Notes under the pieces: model-generated
Told to the model about the DNA's origin: nothing
What the model saw: only the letters and a program-made list of their open reading frames with translations
Database searches by the model: none
Assembly: GCF_900142375.1 (NCBI RefSeq)
Contig: NZ_FRAR01000016.1
Span: 62,001 to 126,000 of the forward strand
Length of the DNA stretch: 64,000 bases
Direction: 5' to 3'
Origin: Desulforamulus aeronauticus DSM 10349
GTDB taxonomy: Bacteria; Bacillota; Desulfotomaculia; Desulfotomaculales; Desulfotomaculaceae
Program-made: the position numbers and the translations under genes
Shown here: positions 34,964 to 43,877 of the stretch, piece by piece
How the letters are laid out: each line of letters opens with the position of its first letter
Position numbering within the stretch: position 1 is the first letter of the stretch

Positions 34964-37636
34964 ATGAATCAGTATGTACGTTACTTCTCTGACATTGATA
35001 AATCCAGCCTAGCCAGTGTGGGAGGCAAAGGGGCAAATTTGGGCGAATTGTACCATGTTTTCGGGAGTGCTGTGCCGGCAGGTTTTTGTGTTACGACAAG
35101 TGCTTATAGGGACTTTGTGAATACAAGTGGGGAGTTTGCCGGGTTTCTGAATTCCCTGGAATTAATCAACGCTGAAGCACTGCCGGAGCTCAAGGAAGCA
35201 GGACAACGCCTACGGAGGCACCTCGAATCCCTGGACATGCCCGACCAGATCCAACAGGCAATTATCCAGGCCTGGCGGCAGACGGGAAGTGACTATGCCT
35301 ATGCCATTCGCTCCAGTGCAACGGCGGAGGATCTGCCGGGAGCGTCATTTGCAGGGCAGCAGGATACCTTCTTGAATATCGAGGGTGAGAAGCAAATCCT
35401 GGACAGTGTCCGAAAATGCTGGGCATCTTTGTTTACCGACCGGGCCATCGCCTATCGTCAAAAGAATGGGTTTGAACATAAGCACGTATTGCTGGCTGTC
35501 GTTGTACAGCGGATGGTCTTTCCCGAAGTATCGGGAATCATGTTTACGGCCGAGCCGGTAACCGGCAACCGCAAGATCGTATCCATTGATGCCAGTTTTG
35601 GCCTGGGAGAGGCATTGGTATCAGGGATTGTCTCTGCCGACTTATACCAGGTAAGGGCCAATAAACTTATTAAAAAGCAAATCGCTAAGAAGGAACAGGC
35701 CATTTATGCTAAGTCCGAGGGTGGCACAGTCACAGTGGTGCTTAGCGAAGAGAGGCAGACAGCCCAGGCTTTGTCGGATGAGACTGCGATCAGACTGGCC
35801 GGAATGGGGGGAAGCATTGAAGGACATTTCGGAAATCCACAGGATATCGAATGGTGTCTTGCTAACAATGAAATATTTATTTTGCAGAGTCGGCCGATTA
35901 CGACGCTCTATCCCATTCCCCAAGTAGCCGATGCTAAACTGCATCTTTTTATATCCTTTGGTCACCAGCAAATGATGACTGAAGCCATGAAGCCCCTGGG
36001 AATATCGGCATTAAGAACACTGGCTCCCATTGGCAAGAAGTTGCCGCAGGATGAGAGTGATCTTCTGCTGGAAGCCGGGGGAAGATTATATGTAGATGTC
36101 ACTCAATTTCTTGAATATCCACAGATAAGAAAAAGACTGCCCGAATTACTGTTGAATATTGATGAAATGATTGGCCGGGCTGTGCAGGACTTCATCGGGA
36201 GAGAGGAGGTTCGGTCTGCGCTGCAGACCGAAAACAAAAGGCTGGAGCTCGCTTTTGTCAAAAAGGCTTTGCCAACAGTCTTTGCTCTCCTCAGAAATAT
36301 CTTATATCGTGATAATAGCTGGGCGATTGATGAAATGAATTTGTTTATCCACCATCAAGTAAAAGAAAATAAAAGAAAACTGCAAAAAGTATCTGGTCCA
36401 GAGCGAATTGAGCAGATCCAGGAAATTCTGGCTACCTTACTGCCAACAGCTTTTTTGCAGGTGGCACCTTCGATGGGAGCCGCCATTATTACGTATAAGC
36501 TGATTGAGAACTTGTCTGAAAAATGGTTGGGGGATGCGGCAGAGCTAGATAGCATTAGTAAATCTCCGTCAGGAAATGTGACCACGGAAATGGGGTTGGC
36601 GCTGGGGGATGTGGCCGATGCCCTAAGAAATCATCCGGCGGTGATCGAATACCTGAAGCAGGCAGACAATGCCACTTTCTTTGATGGCCTAAGGGCTGTT
36701 CCCGGCGGGGAAGATGTTCTGCCAGTTTTCTTACATTATTTCGAACAATATGGTATGCGAGGCACCGGGGAAATCGACGTGACCCGGCCCCGGTGGCGTG
36801 AGGTGCCGACCCAGTTGGTTCCTGTCCTGCTCAGCCATAGTAAAAGTGTTAGGCCGGGGCAGCACCGCCGTGATTTCCTGGCGGGTAAAGAAGAAGCTGA
36901 ACTGGCTGCCGATAGGCTATTGAATCGCCTACGGCAGACGCCCCGGGGGAACCTTAAGGCAAAACGCATGCAACGTCTGCTAAAGGTTCATCGGACCTTG
37001 ATCGGGATTAGGGAACACCCCAAATATTTTATTGTGCAGAATTTGGATCTGATTAAGCAGGCCATTATGCAGGAAGCTGCTAAATTAGTCACGGCCGGCA
37101 TCCTGGAGGATCCGGAAGATGTTTTTTGGTTTTCGCTACAGGAGATTAAAAAGATCATAGAAACCCAACAAGTCGATCAAAAAATTATTGCCAGGCGAAA
37201 AGAAAAGTTCCAACAGGAGGCCAAGCTGGCTCCTCCCCGGGCTATTACCAGCGAGGGAGAAATTATTTCCGCCAAACCGGGAGCTCAGGTGCCGCCAGGG
37301 GCCTTGGCCGGGAGTCCGGTGTCAGCCGGAACGGTCGAAGGTTATGCCCGGGTGATTCTGAAGCTGGAAGAGGCGAAATTGGATAAGGGAGATATTCTGG
37401 TGGCACCGTACACTGATCCGGCCTGGACGCCGTTATTTCCACTGGCAGCTGGTCTGGTAACGGAGGTTGGCGGTCTGATGACACATGGTGCGGTGGTGGC
37501 CAGGGAATACGGCATTCCTGCAGTGGTAGGGGTCGATCAGGCCACCCGCAAGATTCAGGATGGACAGAAGATACGTGTGGATGGTAGCCAGGGGTTCATC
37601 GAGATTTTGGAGAATGAAACCTTAACAAAACCTTAA
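34964..37636 (+). CDS. Second rph-like PEP-synthase-family phosphotransferase
   Basis: 890-aa paralog of the gene at 10238-12862, with the same order: ATP-grasp domain ([30 protein letters not shown]), a middle domain after residue about 330, and the His domain with H841 in [15 protein letters not shown]. The middle domain differs much more from the first copy than the ends do, so its substrate may differ. ATG 34964 (AAAGGGG, 8 nt) is preferred to the far upstream frame start at 34841. No TetR gene is adjacent. It converges on clpP with 6 bp between stops. Confidence 0.85.
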   Translation: MNQYVRYFSDIDKSSLASVGGKGANLGELYHVFGSAVPAGFCVTTSAYRDFVNTSGEFAGFLNSLELINAEALPELKEAGQRLRRHLESLDMPDQIQQAIIQAWRQTGSDYAYAIRSSATAEDLPGASFAGQQDTFLNIEGEKQILDSVRKCWASLFTDRAIAYRQKNGFEHKHVLLAVVVQRMVFPEVSGIMFTAEPVTGNRKIVSIDASFGLGEALVSGIVSADLYQVRANKLIKKQIAKKEQAIYAKSEGGTVTVVLSEERQTAQALSDETAIRLAGMGGSIEGHFGNPQDIEWCLANNEIFILQSRPITTLYPIPQVADAKLHLFISFGHQQMMTEAMKPLGISALRTLAPIGKKLPQDESDLLLEAGGRLYVDVTQFLEYPQIRKRLPELLLNIDEMIGRAVQDFIGREEVRSALQTENKRLELAFVKKALPTVFALLRNILYRDNSWAIDEMNLFIHHQVKENKRKLQKVSGPERIEQIQEILATLLPTAFLQVAPSMGAAIITYKLIENLSEKWLGDAAELDSISKSPSGNVTTEMGLALGDVADALRNHPAVIEYLKQADNATFFDGLRAVPGGEDVLPVFLHYFEQYGMRGTGEIDVTRPRWREVPTQLVPVLLSHSKSVRPGQHRRDFLAGKEEAELAADRLLNRLRQTPRGNLKAKRMQRLLKVHRTLIGIREHPKYFIVQNLDLIKQAIMQEAAKLVTAGILEDPEDVFWFSLQEIKKIIETQQVDQKIIARRKEKFQQEAKLAPPRAITSEGEIISAKPGAQVPPGALAGSPVSAGTVEGYARVILKLEEAKLDKGDILVAPYTDPAWTPLFPLAAGLVTEVGGLMTHGAVVAREYGIPAVVGVDQATRKIQDGQKIRVDGSQGFIEILENETLTKP

Positions 37637-37642
37637 AAAGAG

Positions 37643-38230
37643 TCACTTTTTTAGCATGATAGCATCAATGAGTCCATAGTCCTTGGCCTCTTCCGCTGTC
37701 ATATAATAGTCTCGTTCCATGTCTCGCTCAATTTTTTCCAGCGGCTGCCCGGTATGTTCACTGTATAACCTGTTTAGCTTGGCCTTGGTTTTCTGCATCC
37801 AGTCAGCATGAATTTTTATATCGGTAGCCTGGCCTTTAATGCCGCCTTCCATCCAAGGTTGATGAATCAATACCTCACTGTTGGGTAGAGCAAATCTTTT
37901 GCCCTTTGCACCGGCCGTCAATAGAAAAGATCCTGCGCTGGCTGCTCTGCCAATACAAATGGTTGATACATCGGGTTTGATATGCTGGATTGTATCATAG
38001 ATGGCAAAACCCGCAGTAACAGATCCGCCGGGACTGTTAATGTAAAAATGAATATCTTTATCCGGGTCGGATGCTTCCAGAAAAAGCAGTTGGCCAATAA
38101 TCAGGCTGGCTGTTGTATCAGTAATGGCATCGCTCAAAACAATAATCCTGTCATTCAATAACCTTGAATAAATATCGTAGGAACGCTCTCCGCGGTTTGT
38201 CTGTTCGATTACAATTGGCACCAAACTCAT
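37643..38230 (-). CDS. clpP: ATP-dependent Clp protease proteolytic subunit paralog
   Basis: Serine protease subunit with S98 (GRAASAG), H123 (LIHQPW) and D174 (ERDYYM) as catalytic triad; the core [12 protein letters not shown] is intact. The [11 protein letters not shown] segment deviates from the usual GQAASMGAFLL, and no clpX or tig is adjacent, so this is probably a second ClpP copy with a special role. RBS AAGGAG precedes ATG 38230. Length of 195 aa is standard. Confidence 0.9.
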   Translation of the reverse strand: MSLVPIVIEQTNRGERSYDIYSRLLNDRIIVLSDAITDTTASLIIGQLLFLEASDPDKDIHFYINSPGGSVTAGFAIYDTIQHIKPDVSTICIGRAASAGSFLLTAGAKGKRFALPNSEVLIHQPWMEGGIKGQATDIKIHADWMQKTKAKLNRLYSEHTGQPLEKIERDMERDYYMTAEEAKDYGLIDAIMLKK

Positions 38231-38273
38231 ATGATCACTCCTTTATAGCTACCGTATTTTTTTAAAACATGTT

Positions 38274-38678
38274 TTAAGCTGCCCGGCACAAGGTAGTAGT
38301 GATTGAATTTGAGCCCTTTTTAGCGGCATTGGTTTTTCTGCGGTCGGCATATCTGCCAAGGGTATACCTATAATCTCTTGGACTTGAACCATATAATCGT
38401 TTAAAGGCCCTGGAAAAGGACTCTTCTGAGCTAAATTGGTATTTAAAAGCTATATTGGTAATTTTCTCATCCGTTTCTGCCAGTTCTTTTGCAGCTTCCG
38501 ACAATCTCATTTTTCGAACATACTCCATTACTGATACCCCGACAGCTTTGCGGAAAAGTCTTTGAAAATGAAATTCGGAGAAATGAGATTGTTTGGCAAT
38601 TTCATTTAATGTAATACTCTCACATAAATGCTTCTCAATATAGTCAATTGAATTTTGGATTTGGAGTTTATGGTCCAT
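38274..38678 (-). CDS. AraC-family DNA-binding domain-only regulator
   Basis: Two HTH motifs of the AraC type (about 10-110): LNEIAKQSHFSEFHFQRLFRK and ITNIAFKYQFSSEESFSRAF. Only 134 aa, lacking the C-terminal effector domain frequent in this branch; the tail after DYRY is short and basic. Either a minimal MarA/SoxS-like regulator or a truncated one. ATG 38678 follows GAGGAGG by 7 nt. Confidence 0.86.
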   Translation of the reverse strand: MDHKLQIQNSIDYIEKHLCESITLNEIAKQSHFSEFHFQRLFRKAVGVSVMEYVRKMRLSEAAKELAETDEKITNIAFKYQFSSEESFSRAFKRLYGSSPRDYRYTLGRYADRRKTNAAKKGSNSITTTLCRAA

Positions 38679-38791
38679 ATAAATCCTCCTCAATACCTAT
38701 TTGAGATATATTATATAAAAAATTCAACCAAATAACCTGACATTCCTTGCTAACATCTGCGGGTGGTTGTGTCAATGAATCTGGGAACAGC

Positions 38792-38831
38792 AAGGGACTC
38801 CCACCTTTGATGGTCGGGAGTCCCTTTATTC
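38792..38831 (-). terminator. Terminator of the secreted FG-GAP-like gene
   Basis: Perfect 11-bp stem AAGGGACTCCC/GGGAGTCCCTT (38792-38802 with 38816-38826); works on both strands, and lies just after the minus-strand gene. Confidence 0.85.
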
Positions 38832-38842
38832 ACTAGTCGGTC

Positions 38843-40168
38843 TTATTCAAGGCATTTGACATCTGCCTCAAGTAACTGCCATTGATTACCGGTAAACTTC
38901 CAGAGTGAAGTAGCTGTGGCAATCGAGTCGGCATTACAAGTGCCTTTAATCGTTTGCAGCCCCTTTAATTCATACACACCGTCATTATTAACATCCACAG
39001 GTGTCAATAAATTATAGCTGGTATGCCATGTTTCAACTGGCGTTACCAGTTTACCATTTTTATAAATTTCGCCCTCATCATACGCACTTTGACGGTCTTT
39101 TAGATCAATAGTGTAGGCTTTTTTAGTCTCCTTGATAGTTACCGTAGCCCGATAGTTATCCTGAAAGGAACCGGTAATATTCAATTGAGTTTCTTCAGCG
39201 GGATGATACAGTAATTTTGCTTGCCGATCCTTTACTGTTACAATGTGATGATAATAAACCCCGCCGCTGCCGCCGGTATTGGCGGTTATGAATATATCCG
39301 GGATTTTATCCCCGTTAAAATCATGAAGTTGCATTTCTGCCCCATAGCCCCCGTCCGATTCCTCCGGCAGTTTTACTAAAATTCCTTGACCCTCTGTTTG
39401 GGAAGGGTCTTCAACTAGTAGATACAAATTTTGCATATAAAGACCGTTTCCATCAAAGCGTTTGCCCAGCAGGGATACACGTTTCTTGTTTCCGTCACCG
39501 GTTACATCGGCCAATCCCTGCTGCAAAATATAGGTGTTGTCCGGCAATTGGTACTGGGCAGCCTCTTGTAGAAAGGCCGGGAGTAAATATACTTCCAGGG
39601 AGTCGCCAAAATCCTGCAGGTCATAGGTCACGCCGCCCTTAAGCCAATGGGCAAAATATTCGGAGGGACTTCCGGACTCGCTCTCTCCCTGCTCCGGTTC
39701 TCCTAAGGTATTCGATAGTTGTTTAATCAAGGCAGTGCGATCGGATCCCTTAGGGAATTTAACAGTTATTTGCTGAATTTTTTGTTCTTTGTCCGCAGAA
39801 ATAAAGTACTCTGCTACCACAGGGTTTTCCAGGTCAAACCATTTTTCTATAAAGGTAACGTGGGACAACTTTTTACCTTGATTATTGGTGCCATAGGCCA
39901 ATTGGCCGTTGGGCTGTAAATCTAATAATTCCTGGTAGTTCCTGCCTAAGCTTATCAAGGGGTCGTTGGCTAACGCTATGGCCGGGGGGCAGATAGCGAT
40001 TGCCGGTACCTGCGCTAGGGGTTGTTTCGCAATTACGCCTTCGGTCTGAACCGGGAGATTGCTGGCTGCCAGGGCTGGAGCAGTACTGAAACCGCCAAAC
40101 ATGGTAGCCACTGTCAAGATGAGGGCACACATTCTTTTATGTACATTTTTTCTAATTTGTCTTTTCAT
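38843..40168 (-). CDS. Secreted protein with FG-GAP/VCBS-like repeats
   Basis: A signal peptide (about 1-35, ending APALAA) is followed by 400 residues outside the cell. Three Asp-rich calcium-loop-like motifs are visible: DVTGDGNKK, DFNGDKIPD and DVNNDGVYE, as in FG-GAP beta-propeller repeats. RBS GAAAGGAGA precedes the ATG. Function unknown; binding or sensing at the surface is likely. A lipoprotein at 58715 shares the same motifs. Confidence 0.8.
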   Translation of the reverse strand: MKRQIRKNVHKRMCALILTVATMFGGFSTAPALAASNLPVQTEGVIAKQPLAQVPAIAICPPAIALANDPLISLGRNYQELLDLQPNGQLAYGTNNQGKKLSHVTFIEKWFDLENPVVAEYFISADKEQKIQQITVKFPKGSDRTALIKQLSNTLGEPEQGESESGSPSEYFAHWLKGGVTYDLQDFGDSLEVYLLPAFLQEAAQYQLPDNTYILQQGLADVTGDGNKKRVSLLGKRFDGNGLYMQNLYLLVEDPSQTEGQGILVKLPEESDGGYGAEMQLHDFNGDKIPDIFITANTGGSGGVYYHHIVTVKDRQAKLLYHPAEETQLNITGSFQDNYRATVTIKETKKAYTIDLKDRQSAYDEGEIYKNGKLVTPVETWHTSYNLLTPVDVNNDGVYELKGLQTIKGTCNADSIATATSLWKFTGNQWQLLEADVKCLE

Positions 40169-40514
40169 TTTAATAAACTCTCCTTTCAGAGTACTTCTTA
40201 ATTTTAAACTCTCTATTATGTAAGACGGGAGTAATTGACAATTCGTTTGCGCTCAAAAAATAATTTTTTTACACTTTTAGGGTATAAGACATACATGCCA
40301 ACTAGATTTGGCTCCACCAGAAAAAGGACCATGTCGCAGGATATAGTGTGAGTGTTGATCGTACAGATAGAGGGATTCTGCCTATTACAAAGAATATTTG
40401 TTTCTAGTAAGAAGTCTTACGCTAATGAATTTGGCTGGAGTCCTGCCATTGAATACCGATCAGGTATTACGAATAAGGTGAAACCGATAAATGCACAAAT
40501 TAAGGGGGATTTAT
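40169..40514. other. Intergenic region between divergent secreted-protein genes
   Basis: This 346-bp gap should contain promoters for both flanking genes. TTGACA at about 40237 is a possible -35 on the plus strand, but no convincing -10 follows at the right distance. I see no gene, terminator or repeat in it. Confidence 0.5.
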
Positions 40515-41546
40515 GTGAAAAATACGCTACTTGCTTTATCTTGTTTTTTATTTGCCATCATAGTAGGCAGCCCGCCAGCCGTAGCTGCCCAACCATTGAC
40601 GATTCAGATAAATGGGTCTGCGGTAGCGGTTCCTCCAGGCACCCATGTTACCGAAGGACAAGTGATGCTGCCCCTTCGATGGGCCGCCGAGCAGCTGGGT
40701 GCCTATTCTATTCAGTGGGATCCTGAGGCACGTGATATTGTCATTAAAACCAATGAAGATTTATATCAGATAAGTAAGCTCGATTATTATGCTTTGGCCT
40801 TAGAGCACCTACCCGAAGACATCGGAGAAGTAGCGGACAGGATAGAGAAAGTGTCTTTACCTCATAGTAGTGATAGAGATAGAAAGTTGGTTCTGGTGTT
40901 AGACTCTTGGAAAGAGAAATATGAGAGGCGTTTGCCAAGTCTCGAACTTCCCCCTCCAGCCCCACAAATCCGTGTGATAGTCATTAATGAGAAACAACCA
41001 TATCCGCGTGATTCGATGCTTTATAGCTTTGAAAATTATAATGGCCATTTTTATGTTCCGATGGATTGGTTGGTGTACCTGTTTCTGGCCAATGTGAATT
41101 ATAGTCAAGCTACGAATCAGCTGTCCATTCAGGGTCCTGATCTAAAAGAAGTTGAACAGCATCTTGCAATCATAGAGGATGCCCTGATGCCGACTACACC
41201 CCAAGAAGCCATGCAATTGTGGGGTCGGGGTGAGCAAATCCGCAATGGTGCTCTTCAATATGCGGTTTTATCACCAGAGCTCCGTCGGCAAGCGGCTAAG
41301 CGTGTTCATGAAGCAGGCTGGACAACCGGTTATTCAAGCCCTTGGGTTGGGTCGATGACAGTAAAAGAAGAGAAGAAACTTAGCGATACAGCCGTGGAAT
41401 ATACCGTTACCTTTCCCGAAGAGACTTCGGTTCCCCCTCATACAACAGCAACAGAAAAGTTTGTTGTCAGGAAACTTACTATGGATGGTAAAGAGGGATG
41501 GTTTATTACAGAGATGCTCCAGTCTAGTGGTTATGGGCTACTCTAG
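40515..41546 (+). CDS. Secreted protein with copper amine oxidase-type N-terminal domain
   Basis: A signal peptide (about 1-25, ending AVAAQ) is followed by a copper-amine-oxidase N-terminal (stalk) domain with INGSAVAVPPGTHVTEGQVMLP in part, PLRWAAEQLGA and WDPEARDIVI. No catalytic oxidase domain follows; the rest is of unknown fold. Start GTG 40515 is behind GGGGGA. Such stalk domains are common on clostridial exported proteins and probably bind the wall. Confidence 0.75.
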   Translation: MKNTLLALSCFLFAIIVGSPPAVAAQPLTIQINGSAVAVPPGTHVTEGQVMLPLRWAAEQLGAYSIQWDPEARDIVIKTNEDLYQISKLDYYALALEHLPEDIGEVADRIEKVSLPHSSDRDRKLVLVLDSWKEKYERRLPSLELPPPAPQIRVIVINEKQPYPRDSMLYSFENYNGHFYVPMDWLVYLFLANVNYSQATNQLSIQGPDLKEVEQHLAIIEDALMPTTPQEAMQLWGRGEQIRNGALQYAVLSPELRRQAAKRVHEAGWTTGYSSPWVGSMTVKEEKKLSDTAVEYTVTFPEETSVPPHTTATEKFVVRKLTMDGKEGWFITEMLQSSGYGLL

Positions 41547-41583
41547 ATGTTGCGTCTATCCGGTTAATTTGGAGGAAGCTATC

Positions 41584-42018
41584 ATAATCAGAGAATTAAC
41601 TACAAATGAACAAGAAATCAATAGGGTTATGGAAATCTGGAAAGAGTCAACAATCCAGGCCCATAGTTTTATTGCAAAGGAATACTGGCTGCAAAACTAT
41701 ACTGTTGTGAAAGAAAACTATATTCCAATGTCTAAAACGTACCTCTATTTAGAGAGCAATGAAATAAAAGGATTTATTAGTATAGTAGACGGGCAATTTA
41801 TAGGAGCTTTGTTTGTTGCTGTAAATTGTCAGGGAAAAGGGATTGGCAGAAAATTGCTTGATCATGTCAAGGGAATCTATGATTGTTTAACGCTGGCTGT
41901 TTACAAAGATAATGAACAGGCAGTTAGTTTTTATCAAAAAAACGAGTTTGTTTTGAAACAGGAGCAATTAGACAAAGAAACCAATCACGTAGAATATCGT
42001 ATGAGTTTTGAAAAATAA
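41584..42018 (+). CDS. GNAT-family N-acetyltransferase (ATA start suspected)
   Basis: The 145-residue GNAT fold includes the acetyl-CoA loop NCQGKGIGRKLLDHVK and the C-terminal YQKNEFV. Homology begins at IIRELTTNEQEIN. The best RBS, GGAGGA (41571-41576), is 7 nt before ATA 41584. The only standard in-frame starts are TTG 41569, which overlaps this RBS, or ATG 41533, which is inside the previous gene's coding end. Substrate unknown. Confidence 0.78.
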   Translation: MIRELTTNEQEINRVMEIWKESTIQAHSFIAKEYWLQNYTVVKENYIPMSKTYLYLESNEIKGFISIVDGQFIGALFVAVNCQGKGIGRKLLDHVKGIYDCLTLAVYKDNEQAVSFYQKNEFVLKQEQLDKETNHVEYRMSFEK

Positions 42019-42031
42019 ACGAAGATTACGT

Positions 42032-42076
42032 GATAAAGCCCCTTCTGAGAATATCTTAGAAGGGGCTTTATCTCCT
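42032..42076. terminator. Bidirectional terminator between GNAT gene and glycan operon
   Basis: Perfect 15-bp stem GATAAAGCCCCTTCT/AGAAGGGGCTTTATC (42032-42046 with 42058-42072) between convergent genes. Confidence 0.9.
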
Positions 42077-42137
42077 CTATCGGTAAAGAAACAAATCTGA
42101 CAGTGACTTATTTAGCCAGAAGATCTGGCAAAAGGAT

Positions 42138-43181
42138 CTAAGGTTTTTCCTTAGTTGTCTCGGTAATGCCAAGTTGTTTTTCTTTTTCTAGCAAAATAAT
42201 TTTCTCGGTGGGTACCAGATAATCTGTATATTGCCTGATTACACTGCATTTTGGTATTTTATTTTGATAGATTTTTTCGCCCAAAATTTCTGCCCTTAGT
42301 AAAATTTCTGCTTCATTAATGCCTACCAGAGCACGCATACCCGTGGAGCTACTGAAGCGAGGGTTTATTTCAAAAATATAGGGCTTACCCTCTAGCAGGC
42401 GCGATTGAAAGTTGCACGGGCCATAAGGTTTTAAAACCTGGGCTACCTGTTTGCAGTAATCTGTAATTTCGGTAAAATCCTCTGCATCTGCTGCAATGGT
42501 CATACCGTCCTGTAAGAACCTCTTTAAAGTGACCCCTGAAAGAACCTCTCCGTTGGCTCCTGCGCAAATACCGGTGGTAAATTCCCCGTAGTCATCGGGT
42601 AAATATTGCTGCAGAATAATGTCTTTTTGACCCTCGAGCAAGGAGTAAAGGCTTTTATAGTTGTTAACGGTGTGCAAACCCTCTGACCCGGCACCTCGTC
42701 TTGGCTTGATGATAAGGGGGAATTTCACTTCCTTAACAAAAGTATCGATTTGCTCCTGATCTTCCGGATAGCGCAGGGTACGAGGATAGTGAAAGCCATG
42801 ATCTTGCAAAAAGTTTACGGTAAGCCATTTATCACTGCATAGTTTTAATGTCTCTGGATCGTTGGTAAATACTTTGGCACCGGTTTTCTTTTCAATAGCT
42901 GCTTTATGTTGGCTATAAAAATCAAGCTCCTTGGAGGAAGCTACAAAAATAGCCTGGATACTTTCCTTCTCAATAATAGTGAGTAATTCTTTCAAGTACT
43001 GTTCCTGCTGGTGAACAGGTGGTACGAGATAGGCTTGGTGAGCCAGGTAGAGGCCCAGGGTACGGGGGCTCATATCACAGGCCACCAGCGTAAGTGCCAG
43101 TTCTGACTTCAATAAAGCTTGAAGGATGGCAACTCCGTACAGAGAGCCTGAGCCGGAGATTAATACATTGATTTTTGTCAC
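42138..43181 (-). CDS. ATP-grasp enzyme (carbamoyl-phosphate-synthase-like)
   Basis: Last gene of the seven-gene glycan operon. It has an N-terminal nucleotide-binding fold (INVLISGSGSLYGVAILQALL), the ATP-grasp lysine region (FPLIIKPRRGAGSEGLH) and the metal site FEINPRFSSSTGMRALVG. These enzymes join a carboxylate to an amine via acyl phosphate. In a sugar operon it might add an amino acid to an amino sugar; the acceptor is unknown. Its ATG overlaps the WbqC gene stop by 4 nt. Confidence 0.85.
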   Translation of the reverse strand: MTKINVLISGSGSLYGVAILQALLKSELALTLVACDMSPRTLGLYLAHQAYLVPPVHQQEQYLKELLTIIEKESIQAIFVASSKELDFYSQHKAAIEKKTGAKVFTNDPETLKLCSDKWLTVNFLQDHGFHYPRTLRYPEDQEQIDTFVKEVKFPLIIKPRRGAGSEGLHTVNNYKSLYSLLEGQKDIILQQYLPDDYGEFTTGICAGANGEVLSGVTLKRFLQDGMTIAADAEDFTEITDYCKQVAQVLKPYGPCNFQSRLLEGKPYIFEINPRFSSSTGMRALVGINEAEILLRAEILGEKIYQNKIPKCSVIRQYTDYLVPTEKIILLEKEKQLGITETTKEKP

Positions 43182-43870
43182 AAGATCACCTGCTTTGTGA
43201 GATAATCCCTACTGTTTGGGCCACAATTAAAAATCAAATCTACCGCCGACAAATTAGGCAGAAAATCCCCCCATAATTGCGGGTATACCGGATGTTGAAA
43301 GTCCTGATAGACTAGTCGGATACCGCTTCTCTCAAATGCTTGCTCATTGTTATAAGCGCGGGCTCCGTTGCCGGATAAGTAGATATCCGCTTGAAAGTGT
43401 TGGCATAGGCTAATAACCAGATCTCCTTTGCTGCCTTGAATTTCAGGGTGTTCCGATGATCGCACCAGTGGTGTAGTAATGCCAAGGATGGACCGAATCA
43501 CTTCAATTAACCGCAGATTAAGGTTTGCTAGGTTTTCTTCCCGGTTATGATAAATGGGATAAAACAACTCTTTATATTGCTTCCAGTAGGGGGAGCGGGC
43601 GTAACAGGTTTCCAGGGAACCCCAGTGGTTAAAGCACCATGAAATCTCATTATAGATGGTGGTATCTTTAATAAACGCCCTTTTTCTTTTTAGGGGTACA
43701 CTTAGTAAGCGGGCCCCTTCTGGGCCTTTAATTTTATTTTTTTTGGTAATTTCCGCTCTTGAAAGAAGCACGTCGTCCAGAATAACAAAGAGGTCACAGG
43801 ACATCATTTTATGGAAATATCCCAGCCAGGGTAGGTAGTTTGGCTGATGACCGCTAATAATCACCGGCAT
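43178..43870 (-). CDS. WbqC-like family protein
   Basis: 230 aa with the family's hallmark N-terminus SGHQPNYLPWLGYFHKM, then LDDVLLSRAEITKKNKIK. WbqC proteins are found in O-antigen and other polysaccharide loci, with an unsettled reaction (an acyl or amino-acid transfer is often suggested). ATG 43870 is 7 nt after the aminotransferase stop; the frame extends upstream but homology does not. Confidence 0.9.
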   Translation of the reverse strand: MPVIISGHQPNYLPWLGYFHKMMSCDLFVILDDVLLSRAEITKKNKIKGPEGARLLSVPLKRKRAFIKDTTIYNEISWCFNHWGSLETCYARSPYWKQYKELFYPIYHNREENLANLNLRLIEVIRSILGITTPLVRSSEHPEIQGSKGDLVISLCQHFQADIYLSGNGARAYNNEQAFERSGIRLVYQDFQHPVYPQLWGDFLPNLSAVDLIFNCGPNSRDYLTKQVIL

Positions 43871-43877
43871 CACATCC

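Noticed and set aside
40352-40726. 124-codon frame upstream of the stalk-domain protein
   Set aside because: Overlaps the better-supported secreted protein in another frame, no RBS, no family resemblance.
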